From Sphagnum magellanicum (Eukaryota; Streptophyta; Sphagnopsida; Sphagnales; Sphagnaceae), in the NCBI GenBank assembly GCA_021904315.1, contig CM038908.1:30742001-30806000 (forward strand): DNA of 64,000 nucleotides, given 5' to 3'. The translations under genes were made by a program, and so were the position numbers. The notes under the pieces were generated by a model. The model was not told where the DNA came from. It ran no database searches and saw nothing but the letters and a program-made list of their open reading frames with translations. This document shows positions 23,977 through 37,100 of this stretch, piece by piece (positions within the stretch are counted from its first letter, which is position 1; each line of letters starts with the position of its first letter).

Positions 23977-26900
23977 GGCCACTCACTTCATTAAGGCATG
24001 ATCCCTGTGTTTGAAATAATATCCTCTGTCAACTAATCCAGGAGTGAATCCAGTGAAATTGTGAAATGTGCCTGACACCAGTGCAACCATGAAAAGGTAC
24101 ATTCATGATCCAGTTTTGCTAAAGAGGTGTGATTATCCGCTTCAACTGTGTGGATGTTGCATTCATGGTTATTATGTACTTATCTACCCCCACTGTCCAG
24201 AGCTGATGAAGCTGTTTAGGCGATGGCTTCTCACTGCTATTTGTGATGAAGGTAACAACTTGATACTTTGTAAGTGACTCTTATAAGGTTATGACCCATT
24301 GTTGTGTTGTCTTTGAATTGTTGTTGTGGAGACCTCTCTGCAACTTCATAAATATATTGTGCATGCATGGTGTTCCTTTGCTGGCCATGATGGCAGTTTC
24401 TAGGATGAGGGTGGAATCCCTTTTCTAAATGATTGTAGACAACCATGACTGCTTGCCCACCTATACAGAACAAAGTTATGTTCCAGTCTTGAAGACAGTA
24501 CAGAACAGTGGATCCACGTATTGAGCTTTTGCTTACAATGAGACTTATTTAATTAAGGCAGCTTTTATGTGGGTCTTGTGCATTATGGATTTGAGCACAT
24601 GCTTCATATTAGCAAACTGTTTGTGCTCAGCAAGGAAATAGCTTGGCTGGCAAAATATTGTCATGGCTATCATGATGCATAACAAGATGCTGGTATTTGC
24701 TGCATTTGCTTCATGAATAGCATTTGCAAAGTGTAACATGATTGTGAATTTGGAAGTTGGTCATGTGCCTATGCTGTGACTGAGCTAAAGGGTCTGTTTC
24801 ATTGCATCATGTTTGAAAGAAATCATGTTTCATTGAAAATCAGCAACTTGTGCTTCACAATTGGAAACTATTCTCAGGCCTCAATCTTTGTGTCTCTTGG
24901 AGTAGACATGAGTGAGTAGTAGTATCACAATGACACAAATCAATGAACAATGCAAAGTGTTTGGCATTGAACTAACAACATGGGTAGTGGTGCCACCTGA
25001 CACTCTTCTGAAAACTCTCCTTGAATTCCATATTCGGCAGATTCTTATGTCTTCACATTCATGATTTATCTTCTTGATCATGAATTTGTCTGTGTAACCT
25101 TGTCATCAGTTTTGTAAGTTATTTCCAACCCCTTCCCACATTTGATGGGAGGTTTTTCAATTATGTGACCATTGCAATCTGGCTGTTACTAGAAACTATG
25201 TTGTACAATTCTGTCCCATGTTTCAAATTAAAATCTTATGCATTGTTGTACATACTCTGGGTTTATCCAAAGTCTACGGATGCAAGTTGTTCACATAATT
25301 CATGTCATCATGTATGTAAGTCTGTGCCATCTACTAAAATAACTACCTCTTCGGAGCTTTAGTTATCTGGCTCCTCTCCCCTACCTCACTACATCAAAAG
25401 GCAAAATGGTTATTAAATCGATAAACTTCCATCTCCTTTACCTCCATTATTCTTCCCTCTTTCTCACATTTTCAAAGTGAAGCTTCAAATTAAAATTCAA
25501 GAATTATTTACAAATTAGAGTACATTCCATAGATCCAGACCTTTTTCCCCAGCCACAGGGTTCTAGTGTATGTAGGCCCATTGCTTGGGATAATTTATGT
25601 TGCATAAGATTTCACTGGTATGTTGCATTGCCATGTGAGGTCACGTATTCAACTGCATACCATGGCATTCATAATTCGGTTATAATGAGGGACAATGGAT
25701 TGATATGTAAATAATGCAAGTGATGTTATAGGGTCAAAGGTATAGGAGAAGGGTTTGAGTACAGGCCCTTCTGTTATTTGAGATCTGTGCCCGAGGCTGG
25801 CAGGTTTAAGGAACAGGTTGAAAGTCAGGGAAGGGCCTCTACTCATGTCCTTTTCTTAGGTGAAGCAGAGCTGGGACTTTTTCACTTTTTAGAAAAAGTG
25901 ACAGGCTGGCTGGTACCTTCTGCTGGTCAGAAGGTCCCAGTACAGCCTGGTACCTTCCATTGTAGAAGATCTGGGACTTCACCCAAGAGAAAAGCCCCTC
26001 TTAGTTACGGAGGTAACTATACATGATGCTTTTGAGCGCATCATGTCAACGATAATAAATAAATTAGATTTGCTTTTGATAATGTAAAGCAATGCACACC
26101 AATAATTGAAGACCTCCCAACACTCGATAGCTCAACCATGCTATGGTTACATAGGTAAGGGATCACCCTAATAGACCCCCACAAGGGGACATTGTCGTTC
26201 ATAAAGCAAAGAATGCTGAAAAGAGGTAAGGGAGCTGAAAATACAAAGGAAAAATCCAGGCAGTGCATTTCTAACAGCGCCCATTTTTGGCAAATCACCA
26301 ATCATAACATGGTTGTGTATTTCTAACACACACCTGCAATTTAGTATTGCCCAACATTATTACCTCATTTCAAGGTGAACCTATGTGTATCTGCTCAGTT
26401 AAGAGGCCTTCAATCCTTAGTCATAGGTTGAATTTTTTAACCTCTCATGCAATATGTGTAAATTACTAAATTACATATGCCTACAGTTTTAACCACTAAT
26501 TTCCCAAGATGATATGCATAAACCTTTGTCACCTATGGTGCAAAGGCAATAATGCGATACATAGAGTTTGCAAAAGGAGGTAATGCACACAACATAGGGA
26601 CACTAATGACATTGTGCAAGGATATGTGAATCCATCTCAAAAGGGACCAACTACATTCAACACAAAGAAGGTAAAATAATGCTACAAAGACACAAAGGAT
26701 AACCCCATTTATGCAAACAGAGACATTCTCCACAACAAAGGGAAGATGGCATTCCTGAATGGTAGGTAGGCAACATGCCTATCACCACCAATCCACTACC
26801 CATACCACATAAGAAAAATCTTCAAAAATACTAAAATAATATTCAAACTGGAATATGATCAAGTAGTTCACACTTCACACCAGCTGCATGTGTATAAAAA

Positions 26901-28127
26901 AATTAGGTCTCTCTTCACACATACATGAGAAAAGAAAAGAGTAACAATAATAACAAGGGGTGTGTCACACTGTGACCTTGCCATTTACATTAAAAAGTAT
27001 CTTAAGCCAAAAAGAAGAATTATGAAAATTCAAATATTTCCCCATACAAAAATATAATCTTCAAAAAAATCCTCTAAAAGAAACCAAAATCCTTAAAGAT
27101 ATCATAACTCTATAACTAATGTCAAGTTTCAACACAAGCCAAAAAATTATCATCTTTCAAAAATCCTCATATAAAAATAGACCTAGGGTCCAAAATCCAA
27201 AATGTATTTCATATCTAGGTTATAGCCAGAATTGGCTAAATCTTCCTAGGCATGATAAGCATGTTTTTTATATCTTCCTATGGATGATCACCACTTAGGC
27301 TACATTATTAAAAAAAATTCCTAAAAACAAAGAGTGATTAGCACTATATAGCTTTTGGAAATTACACTTTAAGCCACTCAATTGGGACCTTAACTTAGGC
27401 ACTTTCCTTTTTTTCTTTTCATTTCTTCTTCAAGTTTACATCCAAAAAACTACCCACATCCTTCCATAGTCTGTCCCCCCCCCTTACAGGCCTTCCCAAC
27501 AGAGTGCAAATCTATTTTCCGGGCTGATGACCAAAAAAAAAACTTCAGACCGTAAAAATAATTTCTGTCTCTAGGGTTTTCAGCAGCTACCCGCTTGCCG
27601 CCCGCTCACCTTCCCGGGTTGTAAACATGCTTCACGCGAGCACGATGAGTATGTCTGCAGAGGCGGCGACGGAGTGCGAGACGATCGATGGCCGCGAGAA
27701 TATGCACGACAATCTTTCATGAGCAACCGTAATTGGCGTCCGCACACCGAGCAGTGAAAGGTCAGGAGCATTTCAATTCTTGCAACATGAGATCTGAATG
27801 AAACCGATGGATTCTTCAATTTTCCATGCACGTTCTCTGGTGTAGCCTGTTTTTCTTTGTTTTCTTCTTTCTTTTTTCTTTCCCCTCCATCGCTACGCAT
27901 ATTTTCTCTTCAAGCTTGAGCCGCTGCTGGTCTTCGCCTTCCACATTTAAAGAAGCCGTGTTGAGAAGTGTCCACAAGCGGAGGCAGTAGCTGATTTTAC
28001 GACCTTAGAGACAAAATGCATCACGATGATGCATTCACTGGCATAATTTCTTCTGCAATCTTTACGTCATTTTGTGATCTCTAATCGCTTGTGGAGGTTG
28101 CGTTTTTCGTGGCAGAATTGAGACAGG
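23977..28127. other. Intergenic region between Cnx1 and CFAP58
   Basis: No gene was found. About 24150-24360 resembles the repeat in CFAP58 intron 3 (shared TTGTTGTTGTGGAGA and CTCTGCAACTTCAT). Strong hairpins lie at 25882-25901, 25910-25940 and 26022-26045. From about 27470 to 28127 the sequence becomes richer in GC and CpG, as expected for the CFAP58 promoter and leader. Confidence 0.5.
25882..26045. repeat. Cluster of three short hairpins
   Basis: TCACTTTTT-AG-AAAAAGTGA is a perfect 9-bp stem at 25882-25901. CTGGTACCTTCTG (25910-25922) pairs with CAGAAGGTCCCAG (25928-25940) with one mismatch. CATGATGC (26022-26029) pairs with GCATCATG (26038-26045). Such clustering is typical of a foldback or MITE remnant; no transcript signal is seen. 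Confidence 0.6.
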
Positions 28128-31100
28128 ATGGAGGATCCTGAGAAGAATGTTGTAGACCCGACGGTCAGACCAACTATGGAGTCCCGGATGTTCGACGCGC
28201 TTGAACGGGACTTCCAACAGGTCTCTCTTTAGCACAAATAGAAATTAGAAATCGGAGAAAGAATGAAAGAAGTACGATAAAGAGTGCTTGACAAGAGTGC
28301 TTGACGTTCACTTAAGAAAAAGAATAAGCAAAAGGAAGAGGAATGCTTCAAGCACGTCTGACCTAAATTCCCGGACAAGAACTGTTCAAACATTTTGAGG
28401 TTTTTCCAAAGGAGCTAGGAAATGTCTCATGGAAAAGGAATGATACAGAGATAATCGTCCAGTCTTGTGGGCATAGTCTTTCTTTCACCTAAACAGATTG
28501 ATTTGTAATGGAGATTAGGCTTAGGGTCACTGGAGATGTTGCCTGTTTCAACAGTTGGTCTCAATGTCTCTTTGTAATAGTAAGGATTGCAGGAACAAAG
28601 TAATCCACTTTCCTGTGTTACACTTGCAGCACCTTGAAAGTGTGCATTTGTACACCCATATACTCATTGCAGAACAAACTGAGCGTTTGGTGAGGATTGA
28701 GGGATAGCACTAAGTGCTATAACAATATAGTCTTCCCCTCCAGATTCTGGTATGTTTTTCTTTAGTCATTGCTCTGTCTAGTAATGATCTGGGGCATATT
28801 GGTTACAGGTGTTGTCGGAACTCGAAGGAGACATAACCCTAAATCGATTCCGTGAAGAGTATGAGAAGCTGCACCGTGCACTCAAAAAATCTCATGGTGA
28901 AGAAGATTCCCAACTTTTCTTCTGTGATTCGGAATTATTGTCATTTCAGGATTACAGTTCATCTTCTCTTCTGCCCAAAATCCATGGTGTCTATAAGCTT
29001 TTTCCTGGCATAATAATTGCATGGACAAACATTTGGAAATCATTGTGTTAACATCTTTTGAACTGCTTCTCCGGTTTTCCCATGCTCTCTGAAAAAACCT
29101 TCTGTTTCGTTTATGCTAGACCCATTGGTAGGAGAAGAAGTGAAATTGCATGTTTATTTTAATGAAAACTCAGCTTCTGGCTGCTGCGGACCAAAAGTGT
29201 GGAATGAATTGAGGATCAGGCTCTGATGTATGCAGAGAGTGAGAAAAGGCTGATAAAAAAATGTCGAGAACTCAATGGAGAGATTCAAAAGAATGTAAAG
29301 AAGGTCACAAGTACCATGAAAATGAACCAAGACGATGCAAACACCATTGCTGCTTTAAAACTGGAACTCGACAAAGCCTGGCGGATGGTGGATGCATCTC
29401 AAGAAAAAGAGGCCAAAGCCAAAGACAACATTCAGTCAGTTACTTCACAAGCAAGCTAACTCATGTCAACTCACATTTGCATTATTGTCATACCCCTTCA
29501 CTATATTTGTGTCACCAGTGGTGTGCTTAAAGGATATGTTCAGGGTGCAGGAGGCCCAACCACTACCCTATATATAGGCCTCTATGTCTTTTAGGCATAG
29601 ATGCTTGCATATACAGGGACATTCTAAAATGAAATAAAAGCTCTTTCCTTCAGAAGCTTGTTGCAGCTTGAATGAGGATACTGTTGACTTTTTTGATTAG
29701 CAATGTCTCTTGAGTGCTAGCCAACATCATGTCTGAGTCTTCCCATTGCTTCTGGAAAGGCAACAGAAACTCAGGACACAGATTGTGTATAATGGTTTGC
29801 CCAAGTTTTTGGGAAGATTATTATATGCTTATCTACACCCACTGTTGGGAGGTGATGAACTCAGTGGGTAGTCATGGCAGGTTGTCACTGCCGTTCGTGA
29901 TGAAGGTGATGGTCTGTCACTTTGTGAGTGACTCTCATGAGGACTGCACTCATTGTCGTGTTACCTTTAATTGTTGTTGTGGAGATTTCTCTGCAACTTC
30001 ATCGATCTTCACTATATTTGTGTCAAAAAAGTTCAAGTGCCACTTTGAGGACAGTGGACACCTAATTCATTTGGAAGTTGGTCTTGTGAGTTGTGATTTG
30101 CTCTCTGTTACAGGAAATCCATGGAACTTCATGTATGGTGTACACAAGCAATTAAGCCAATTCATGATATGATGGGTTGGTGCAGGGCTCTGAAGCTAGA
30201 AATTGCAGAATTGGGTGGTGTTGTGGACCAAAGTGCTGCAATTACAGCAGTCCAAGATGCACAGGTAGTTTATTCACCATGCTCTTCTTTGTGTAGTGAC
30301 AGAAACTTCTTCACAGACCAAAGAAACAGAAATGTCAAAATCGTAGTCCTACTCTTGATGTGCAAAAGATAAGTGTGGACACAGTTTTTGTGTGCTTCAA
30401 ACTTGTAATTCCAGCTTGAAGCTTTAAGGATGTGCTCAATTGCATTGAGAGTGCATCAACTGCATGATCCAAACCATGTTATTCCAGTTTATGTTTGAGA
30501 GCTTCATCCATCATCTTTGCATATGAAATCTTTCTAATATTTTGCAGTGAGTTCTTTCAGGTGGAAAACTTGGAGAAAGATAAGGAAAAGACTGCGCATC
30601 TGTTGGATGGACAGAAGGCCCAAATTGAAACCCTGAAGAAAGAGCTTGAGGAATGGGCAGAGAAATGGAGGCAATATGAGCAGAAGGAATTTGACATGGA
30701 GAGAGAACTCAGTGCTACAAAAGACCAGCTTGCTTCAAAGCGCTCTGAATGCGACCGGTACATATTTTGTCCGTTTGATACCATCTTCTTCTTGATGATT
30801 GCAGAATGCATTCAGATCATGGGAAACTATGGCCCAGAAGAATTAGAGAGTCTGGAATGTTAAAACTGGATCATTCCACAGAACTTGATTAATCACAAGT
30901 CATAGTCGGGTTGAAATTTGAAGTGGGCAGTCTTTTGATATGGATGCATGAAGTACATGAAGCCTTTTCCTTACTTCATCAGATGATGGAATTTGGGGCA
31001 GGGAGGCAAAGAGAAAAGATCGCCTGGACCGGGAATTGAGAGCCCTGAAAAATGAGTCAGTGGCACGGGATATTGAGATACAGAACCACCAAGTCCAGAT

Positions 31101-34100
31101 TGGAACAGCCCATGCTCAAATCTCCCAGTTGAATGAGGTTGTGAAAGAGGCAAAACTGGCAGCAGAAAAAGCTGCAAAGGAGCTTCAATTGACACACTTC
31201 CGGGTACCATGGTCCTTTGTAACAACTATTTCTCTTTTTGGTATATATGTCAGTCCATCACATGGCATATCATAGAGATCCAAATTGGAGGAGAGTGGAA
31301 TGTGTAGGTATGTCTGTTTCTAAGTCTCAATAATCAGAGCTTGTATCAAAATTACTGTCTCTTAAATGTTGCAGTGATGACTGAGAGTCCTCACTTTTTT
31401 GAGCTAGCAATCTAGACTTGCTTTTGATAGGGTCAAAATAAGGGGACAAGGTCTGAGAGGGAACAAGGTCTAGTTTTAGAGTTACAACCTGGTAATGGCC
31501 TTTGGTTCTCTATCAGATAAACTGATGGAGGAGAGAAATGCAGATGGAGAAGCTGAATGCGGATATGGAGGAGCAAATTAGTAACAATACACAGCTATTG
31601 GCAGAAAATAGCCAAAAGCAAGTGGAGCTAAAAATGAAAGATGATGAGATAGAGGTCCAAAAGCAGGAAACCATGCGCATCAACAAGGTAAGAAATGCAT
31701 GAATTGGCTTCTGTAAAGACCTAGGGATGACATCATTCAGATTTTCATCATACTCAGGGCCTAAATGTCCTTTTCCTTGACTTAAATTTCTCAAGCCAGA
31801 AGAATAAGTGATAAAGGTTTTTAGTGACATTGACGTACAAAATTTATGAAGAATATGTGCACTATTCTATTTTCACTTCTAGTTCTACTCTGTTGGTCAA
31901 TTAAGCTAGTGGAGAAGGGTCAGAAACCATGCACCCTTCTCCATGAGGAGTAGACTCCATTGGCAGAGGTTATAAGCAATTGTCCTTCATGAACAAAGGT
32001 TTGTTAAATGTCATGCAGTTTTTTCAATAGATTCAATTGCCCTTCTAGACATTATTGTACCAACATCAATAAGATGGTGGAGCCAGTTTTTTTTTAAAGT
32101 AAAAAAGTCTTGGTACTTAAAAAAGAGACATAGACATCCCCCACAATCCCATATCATAGATAATGGTGCATTCACACTTGATGTTAAGTCAGTGTTAAAT
32201 GAAAATCTAGGTGGCATCCTAGGTGGTACCCAATATTAAATGGGCCATAGCTCAATGTTAAGTGAATCCTAGATTAACATAAAATTTTCATGGCAACTAG
32301 GTTTAAGTCGTAAATAGCTAGCATGGTGTTAGGGAACTCTACCCTAGAGTCCCTAACACCAAGTGTAAACGCACCTTAAGTCTCTTTCTTCTTCTTTGTA
32401 CGAGTCAGATTTAATAGAGTTTAATTTACAATTTTCAGAGCTAAGGTGTGAAAGATACTGATTTTTGAGTGGATTTTATTGCTGGAAATTTAAACAAATT
32501 GGCAAAATTAGGTTTGGAAGGAAAAAAAATCTGTTGAGTTCTCAATGTGTTCACACTTGAGCTAACGGCACATGCTACACTCCTAGATATTATAGTATAA
32601 GTCTCTTTCTTCTTCTTCTTTGTATTGCATTGGCCCAATGCTCTGATGGGGGCGAAATCAGGCACAAAAACCATGAGCACCTAAATCAAGGTGCCTGACA
32701 ATGGTGCCCATGAATTCAGCCCTGGTGTTAAATTCTTTTCAGTCTTTCATTGAAGCTTAAACCTCTGAGGTGCAGATTTCAAAGTTGTATTGGATTGGCT
32801 GTACTGGTCTTGTTTTGGTCTTTTCCCACACATTGACTGAAGATTGTGATGTTTACTAGTTGCGAGAATCAACACTGCATAAACTGAAGGCAGCAAATTT
32901 TCTGGCGGAGGATCTTGAGAAAGAGCGTGACCTCAAGATAGAGCAATGCATGAAGGTTGAAAGGGAACTTGAAGAGCAGAAAAGATTGGTGGACCAACAA
33001 AGACGGCGAGTGGAGGAGGTAGTTCGAGAAAAAGACATGTTGAACAAAGTCAAGACTGTGGTAAGATACATTGCTGGCCCATTTCCTGCGCTTTAAAGCC
33101 AGGGACTAGTGGATACACCTGGAGCAGGTGAAAACTATAAAGACAAGCTAGGAGAATTAGGAATCTCATGTGCAAAGATCTTGAACCTTTAGTACAGGAG
33201 GTCTGGAAGATTCTGTTGTATCATAGGAAGGATCCACAATTGAATAAGATATAGGTGAAGCAATTTCAGGCAGAGCTAGACTGACAATGAACTGTGCACC
33301 AAAGTTCAGTAACGATGCAGATATCATCCTATTTCTTTTCTGTGGTGTGCTCAAAGGGTATGTTCAGGGTGCAAGAGCCCCGACCATTAAGCTATATGGG
33401 CCTCTCTATGCCTTAGGCTTAGATGCTTGTTTCACTAACGATGTCTCTTGAGTGCTAGTCAACATCATCACTGAGTTGTCCTGTTACTTCCAAAATTATG
33501 ACAAACTCAGGATCAAGATTTTCATACAATTTGTTTGCCTGAAAGTTTGAGTGGATTGTTAGATATATGTGACACCATCAGGAGCTGATCCTAGATGTTA
33601 GAGAAGTTAAGGAGTAGTTGTGGCAGCTAGTCATGACCATTCAAAATGTAGGTGATGATCTGCTATGTTGTGACTGGTATGAGGGTATAACTGAATTCTT
33701 CCTCAATCTCTGTTATCTGCATCACCTTTCCCAGAATGCTATTGTTGACTACAAAACATGTTTTTCAACCTTGATGCACTGAAAGTTGGGTGTTGCTTGG
33801 AATAAGGCGGAAGCAGAGACAAAGCGGCAAATGGAATCTGTGAAGACTGGACTTGTGTTGATAAAAAATCTGGAGGTGGAACTTAATCTATACAAGGAGG
33901 CGGCAGTAAAGCAGGATAAAGCCCTTCTTTCCATAGAGAAGCAAAGTCAGAAATATGGAGCAGAGGCAGCAGCATATGCAACAAAACTCACACATGTAAG
34001 TTCAGTCTTATGCGCAACTGTGTTTTGATTTGCTTTTAAATTGAGAAGTGTGACAACAAATATATGATGATGTACTTAGCTGATCAACAGAGGTGACTGA

Positions 34101-37100
34101 AAACCCCAGGAAACTTCACCAGCTTGACAGATTAATAGCTGGTGCTTTTCTGAGATTACTGAGATTTTCAGTGCAAAAATGGGGAACTCTTTTCAGTTGT
34201 CAAATATAGTAATTGCACCACACAAATTGGGACTGGTGAATTTTTTTAATCAGTTGGTGGACTCACTTTCTGGAAAGCCCAACTACTAAACTCTAAGCTC
34301 CGGCTTTGATATGGTCGTTTTCTGACATCATTTTCCTTTACTCATTTCATACATTGTCTTGACAGTCCCTAAACCTGCAGAGTAGTTTCCATGAGTTGAA
34401 TGTGCCAATGGCATAAGTAACTGAAACATATGAAGCAGGAGCATGAGAACTTGAAGATATTCTCAATTGAAATTGCTGGGATGACTGACCTATAATTTTT
34501 TTCTGGCAGGCTTATGATGAGGTTCGGAACCGGGAAATTGAACTCTCAGAACAGCAAAGGAAGATTGAGGAAGGTGAGGCCAAAATGAGACACCACCTTA
34601 ATCTCTACGAGGCTGTTCGCACAGAACGCAATCTCTACAGTAAAAATTTGGTGGAAGCTCAAGATGAAACTGATGAAATGAAGCGAAAGTTCAAAGTAAT
34701 GAATCATTTAGTGGAGCAGTTGAAGGAGGAGCTTATCTCTAAAGACAATGCCCTCATCAAAGAGCATTTTGACTACCTCAAGGTTCTTCCTGTGTTTCCC
34801 AATTCTGTAAAACTGCTGGCAACTTTGGTACTTTCAGGCATTCAGAACATCTTGTGAAAACAGAGAAAGCACCAAGGTTTTCATGTTGGAAGCTGGGATG
34901 AACATGGAAATGTTTTCCAGTATTTGTGAAGTTGCATGGAGTGGGTGATGGGTGCAGTTGGAGAAAGAGAGGGAGCAACTGAAGATGGAGGTTAGCAAGG
35001 GGGTGGTGAAAATAAAAAACACAGATATGGCCGTAGCAGAACACTTGACAAATATAGTGAATTTAAATCGTATAATAGGTGAGGCGGATGCTGAGAAGAT
35101 GCAACTCAAGAAAGACCTTGAAACCACGAAGAGTGAGCGGGATGTACTCGGTATACAAGTAAAGCTATTTCTTCTATTCACACTATGAAGTCTCCAGCAC
35201 TCATTTGCAGATGCAAACTTTGGAGTTTGACAAATGGAACTGTGACAATTGATAGTTGTGAGAATACTGTTAAATGTGCAGGTTGTACGAAGGAACCAAG
35301 AGGTAAAGTTATTATATGAGAAAATGAGGATTCAAGCCTCCACGCTTGTGAAGGGGCAAGCACAGTACAAAGACAGATTAAATGAAGTGCGTATATTGAA
35401 GGTCAAGATAGCTGATATCAAGCGCGAGCATGCTATTCTTTCATACAATGCCAAAGACATCAGTGTATTGAAATGTGAAATCCACAGTCTGAACAAAGAA
35501 CTCATTCAGGAGAAAACAAAGGTACAAAATCTCAGCTTGTTTGATTTAACTTATAATTATTTTGTTGAGTTTACGATGGAGACAGAAATGATGGTGCCAT
35601 TACAGTGCATGTTTGGCAAGTCATGGGAGGTGACTATGGAGTCATAAGCATTGTTCCCAATATTCTTTCAGCAAATCTTGTTGGCTAACTGGGGAATCAT
35701 TTGGTGAGAGAAATGGACATGCTCATTTGATAATGATTTGTTGTGTTTGCATGAGTCTAATACCCATGGTTTACTCTAGACCTGTGTTCATTGGGGTAAG
35801 TATTTTAGCAGCATATACCTGTGGCCAAATACCATGGTATATGTATAGGGTTACCCAGATTGTAAATGGTTCCTTCCACCCATTGAAAATCATACCCAGT
35901 TGATAAATATTTTTCTGTTAGCTGATTGGTATATTTTTTAGATTCACCTTTACTCCAGGATGGATGATTGTGTTGAAATGGGTAAAACAAGGGTATGCAC
36001 AAAAATAATTGGATACTTTATATTCATTTCATATTTTGTAATGCACTTAGTTATGATGGCTTCGGTTGAATTATGGTAATTGATCAGTGAATTTGCTTCG
36101 CTTTTTTCATTTCATTTCATTTCTCTTCTTTGCATTAATTGCCTTCATCAAGAGGAAAAACTTAGATTGTGGTACTATTTGCTATCATAAGAATTCATCA
36201 AATGTATTACTAAAAAATGCCAAAACCATTTCTTCCAATCTTTGTTAATTTTTCCCTTAGGATGTTTTTAACGTTGTGTGCTCATGGTTGCTACAGTAGT
36301 TCCACAACTAATTGTTTGTCTGCACTTTGCCAGTATGTGATACTTGTATACTTGTATAGATATTCAATTAAACTCTACCTCTTATCTTGCATTTACCCAT
36401 TTAATGCATGTCTCATAAATTCTGGGTAAATGGTAAATTTTTACCCTTGCCCTTGCCTTGTGGTTAGGGTAAATGTTGGTCATTGACCTAACACTTACTC
36501 AGATTGATAATTTTGCTGTGGTTATACACCTTTAGAACTTGCTAGGCCAAAGTGTCGGCCTCAGTACAAGAGGAAGTGTTATGTGGAAACTAACAATGCA
36601 AATAAAGGTAAGTAGTGTGCAGCCACTTGACATTCAAATTTCTTGAAGTAAGAAACCTTGTCAAGAAAACTGACCAATCCCAAAAAGCAAGTTTGTAGAT
36701 AATCCTCTGTAGGTACTAGAAAGTTAATGTAGTAGTTTCCAACTTTGAATGTGGTTGGTAAATAACAGAGGTTGCTACTTATCAATCCAGAATCCATGCT
36801 TTGTTTGTACCCTGTTGAGAAAGTGTGCTCAAGAAGTGATCTACCTACCCATTCCCTAGCTTCACACAATTGATTTGAAAATTAGGTGCTTAAGATGCCA
36901 GTTGGGTTATTTGATGATCCAGTTTTTTGGATATTTTGTGGTTAGATTGACACTAAAATGATCAATCATTGGTTGAGGAATTAGTGGATCATGGAAATGA
37001 TGGAGACTGCAATGGCATTCATAATGAAAGATGTTGAGATAAATGCAGGTCAGAGCACTTTCAGAGGAGCTTGAAAACCCACTCAATGTGCACAGATGGC

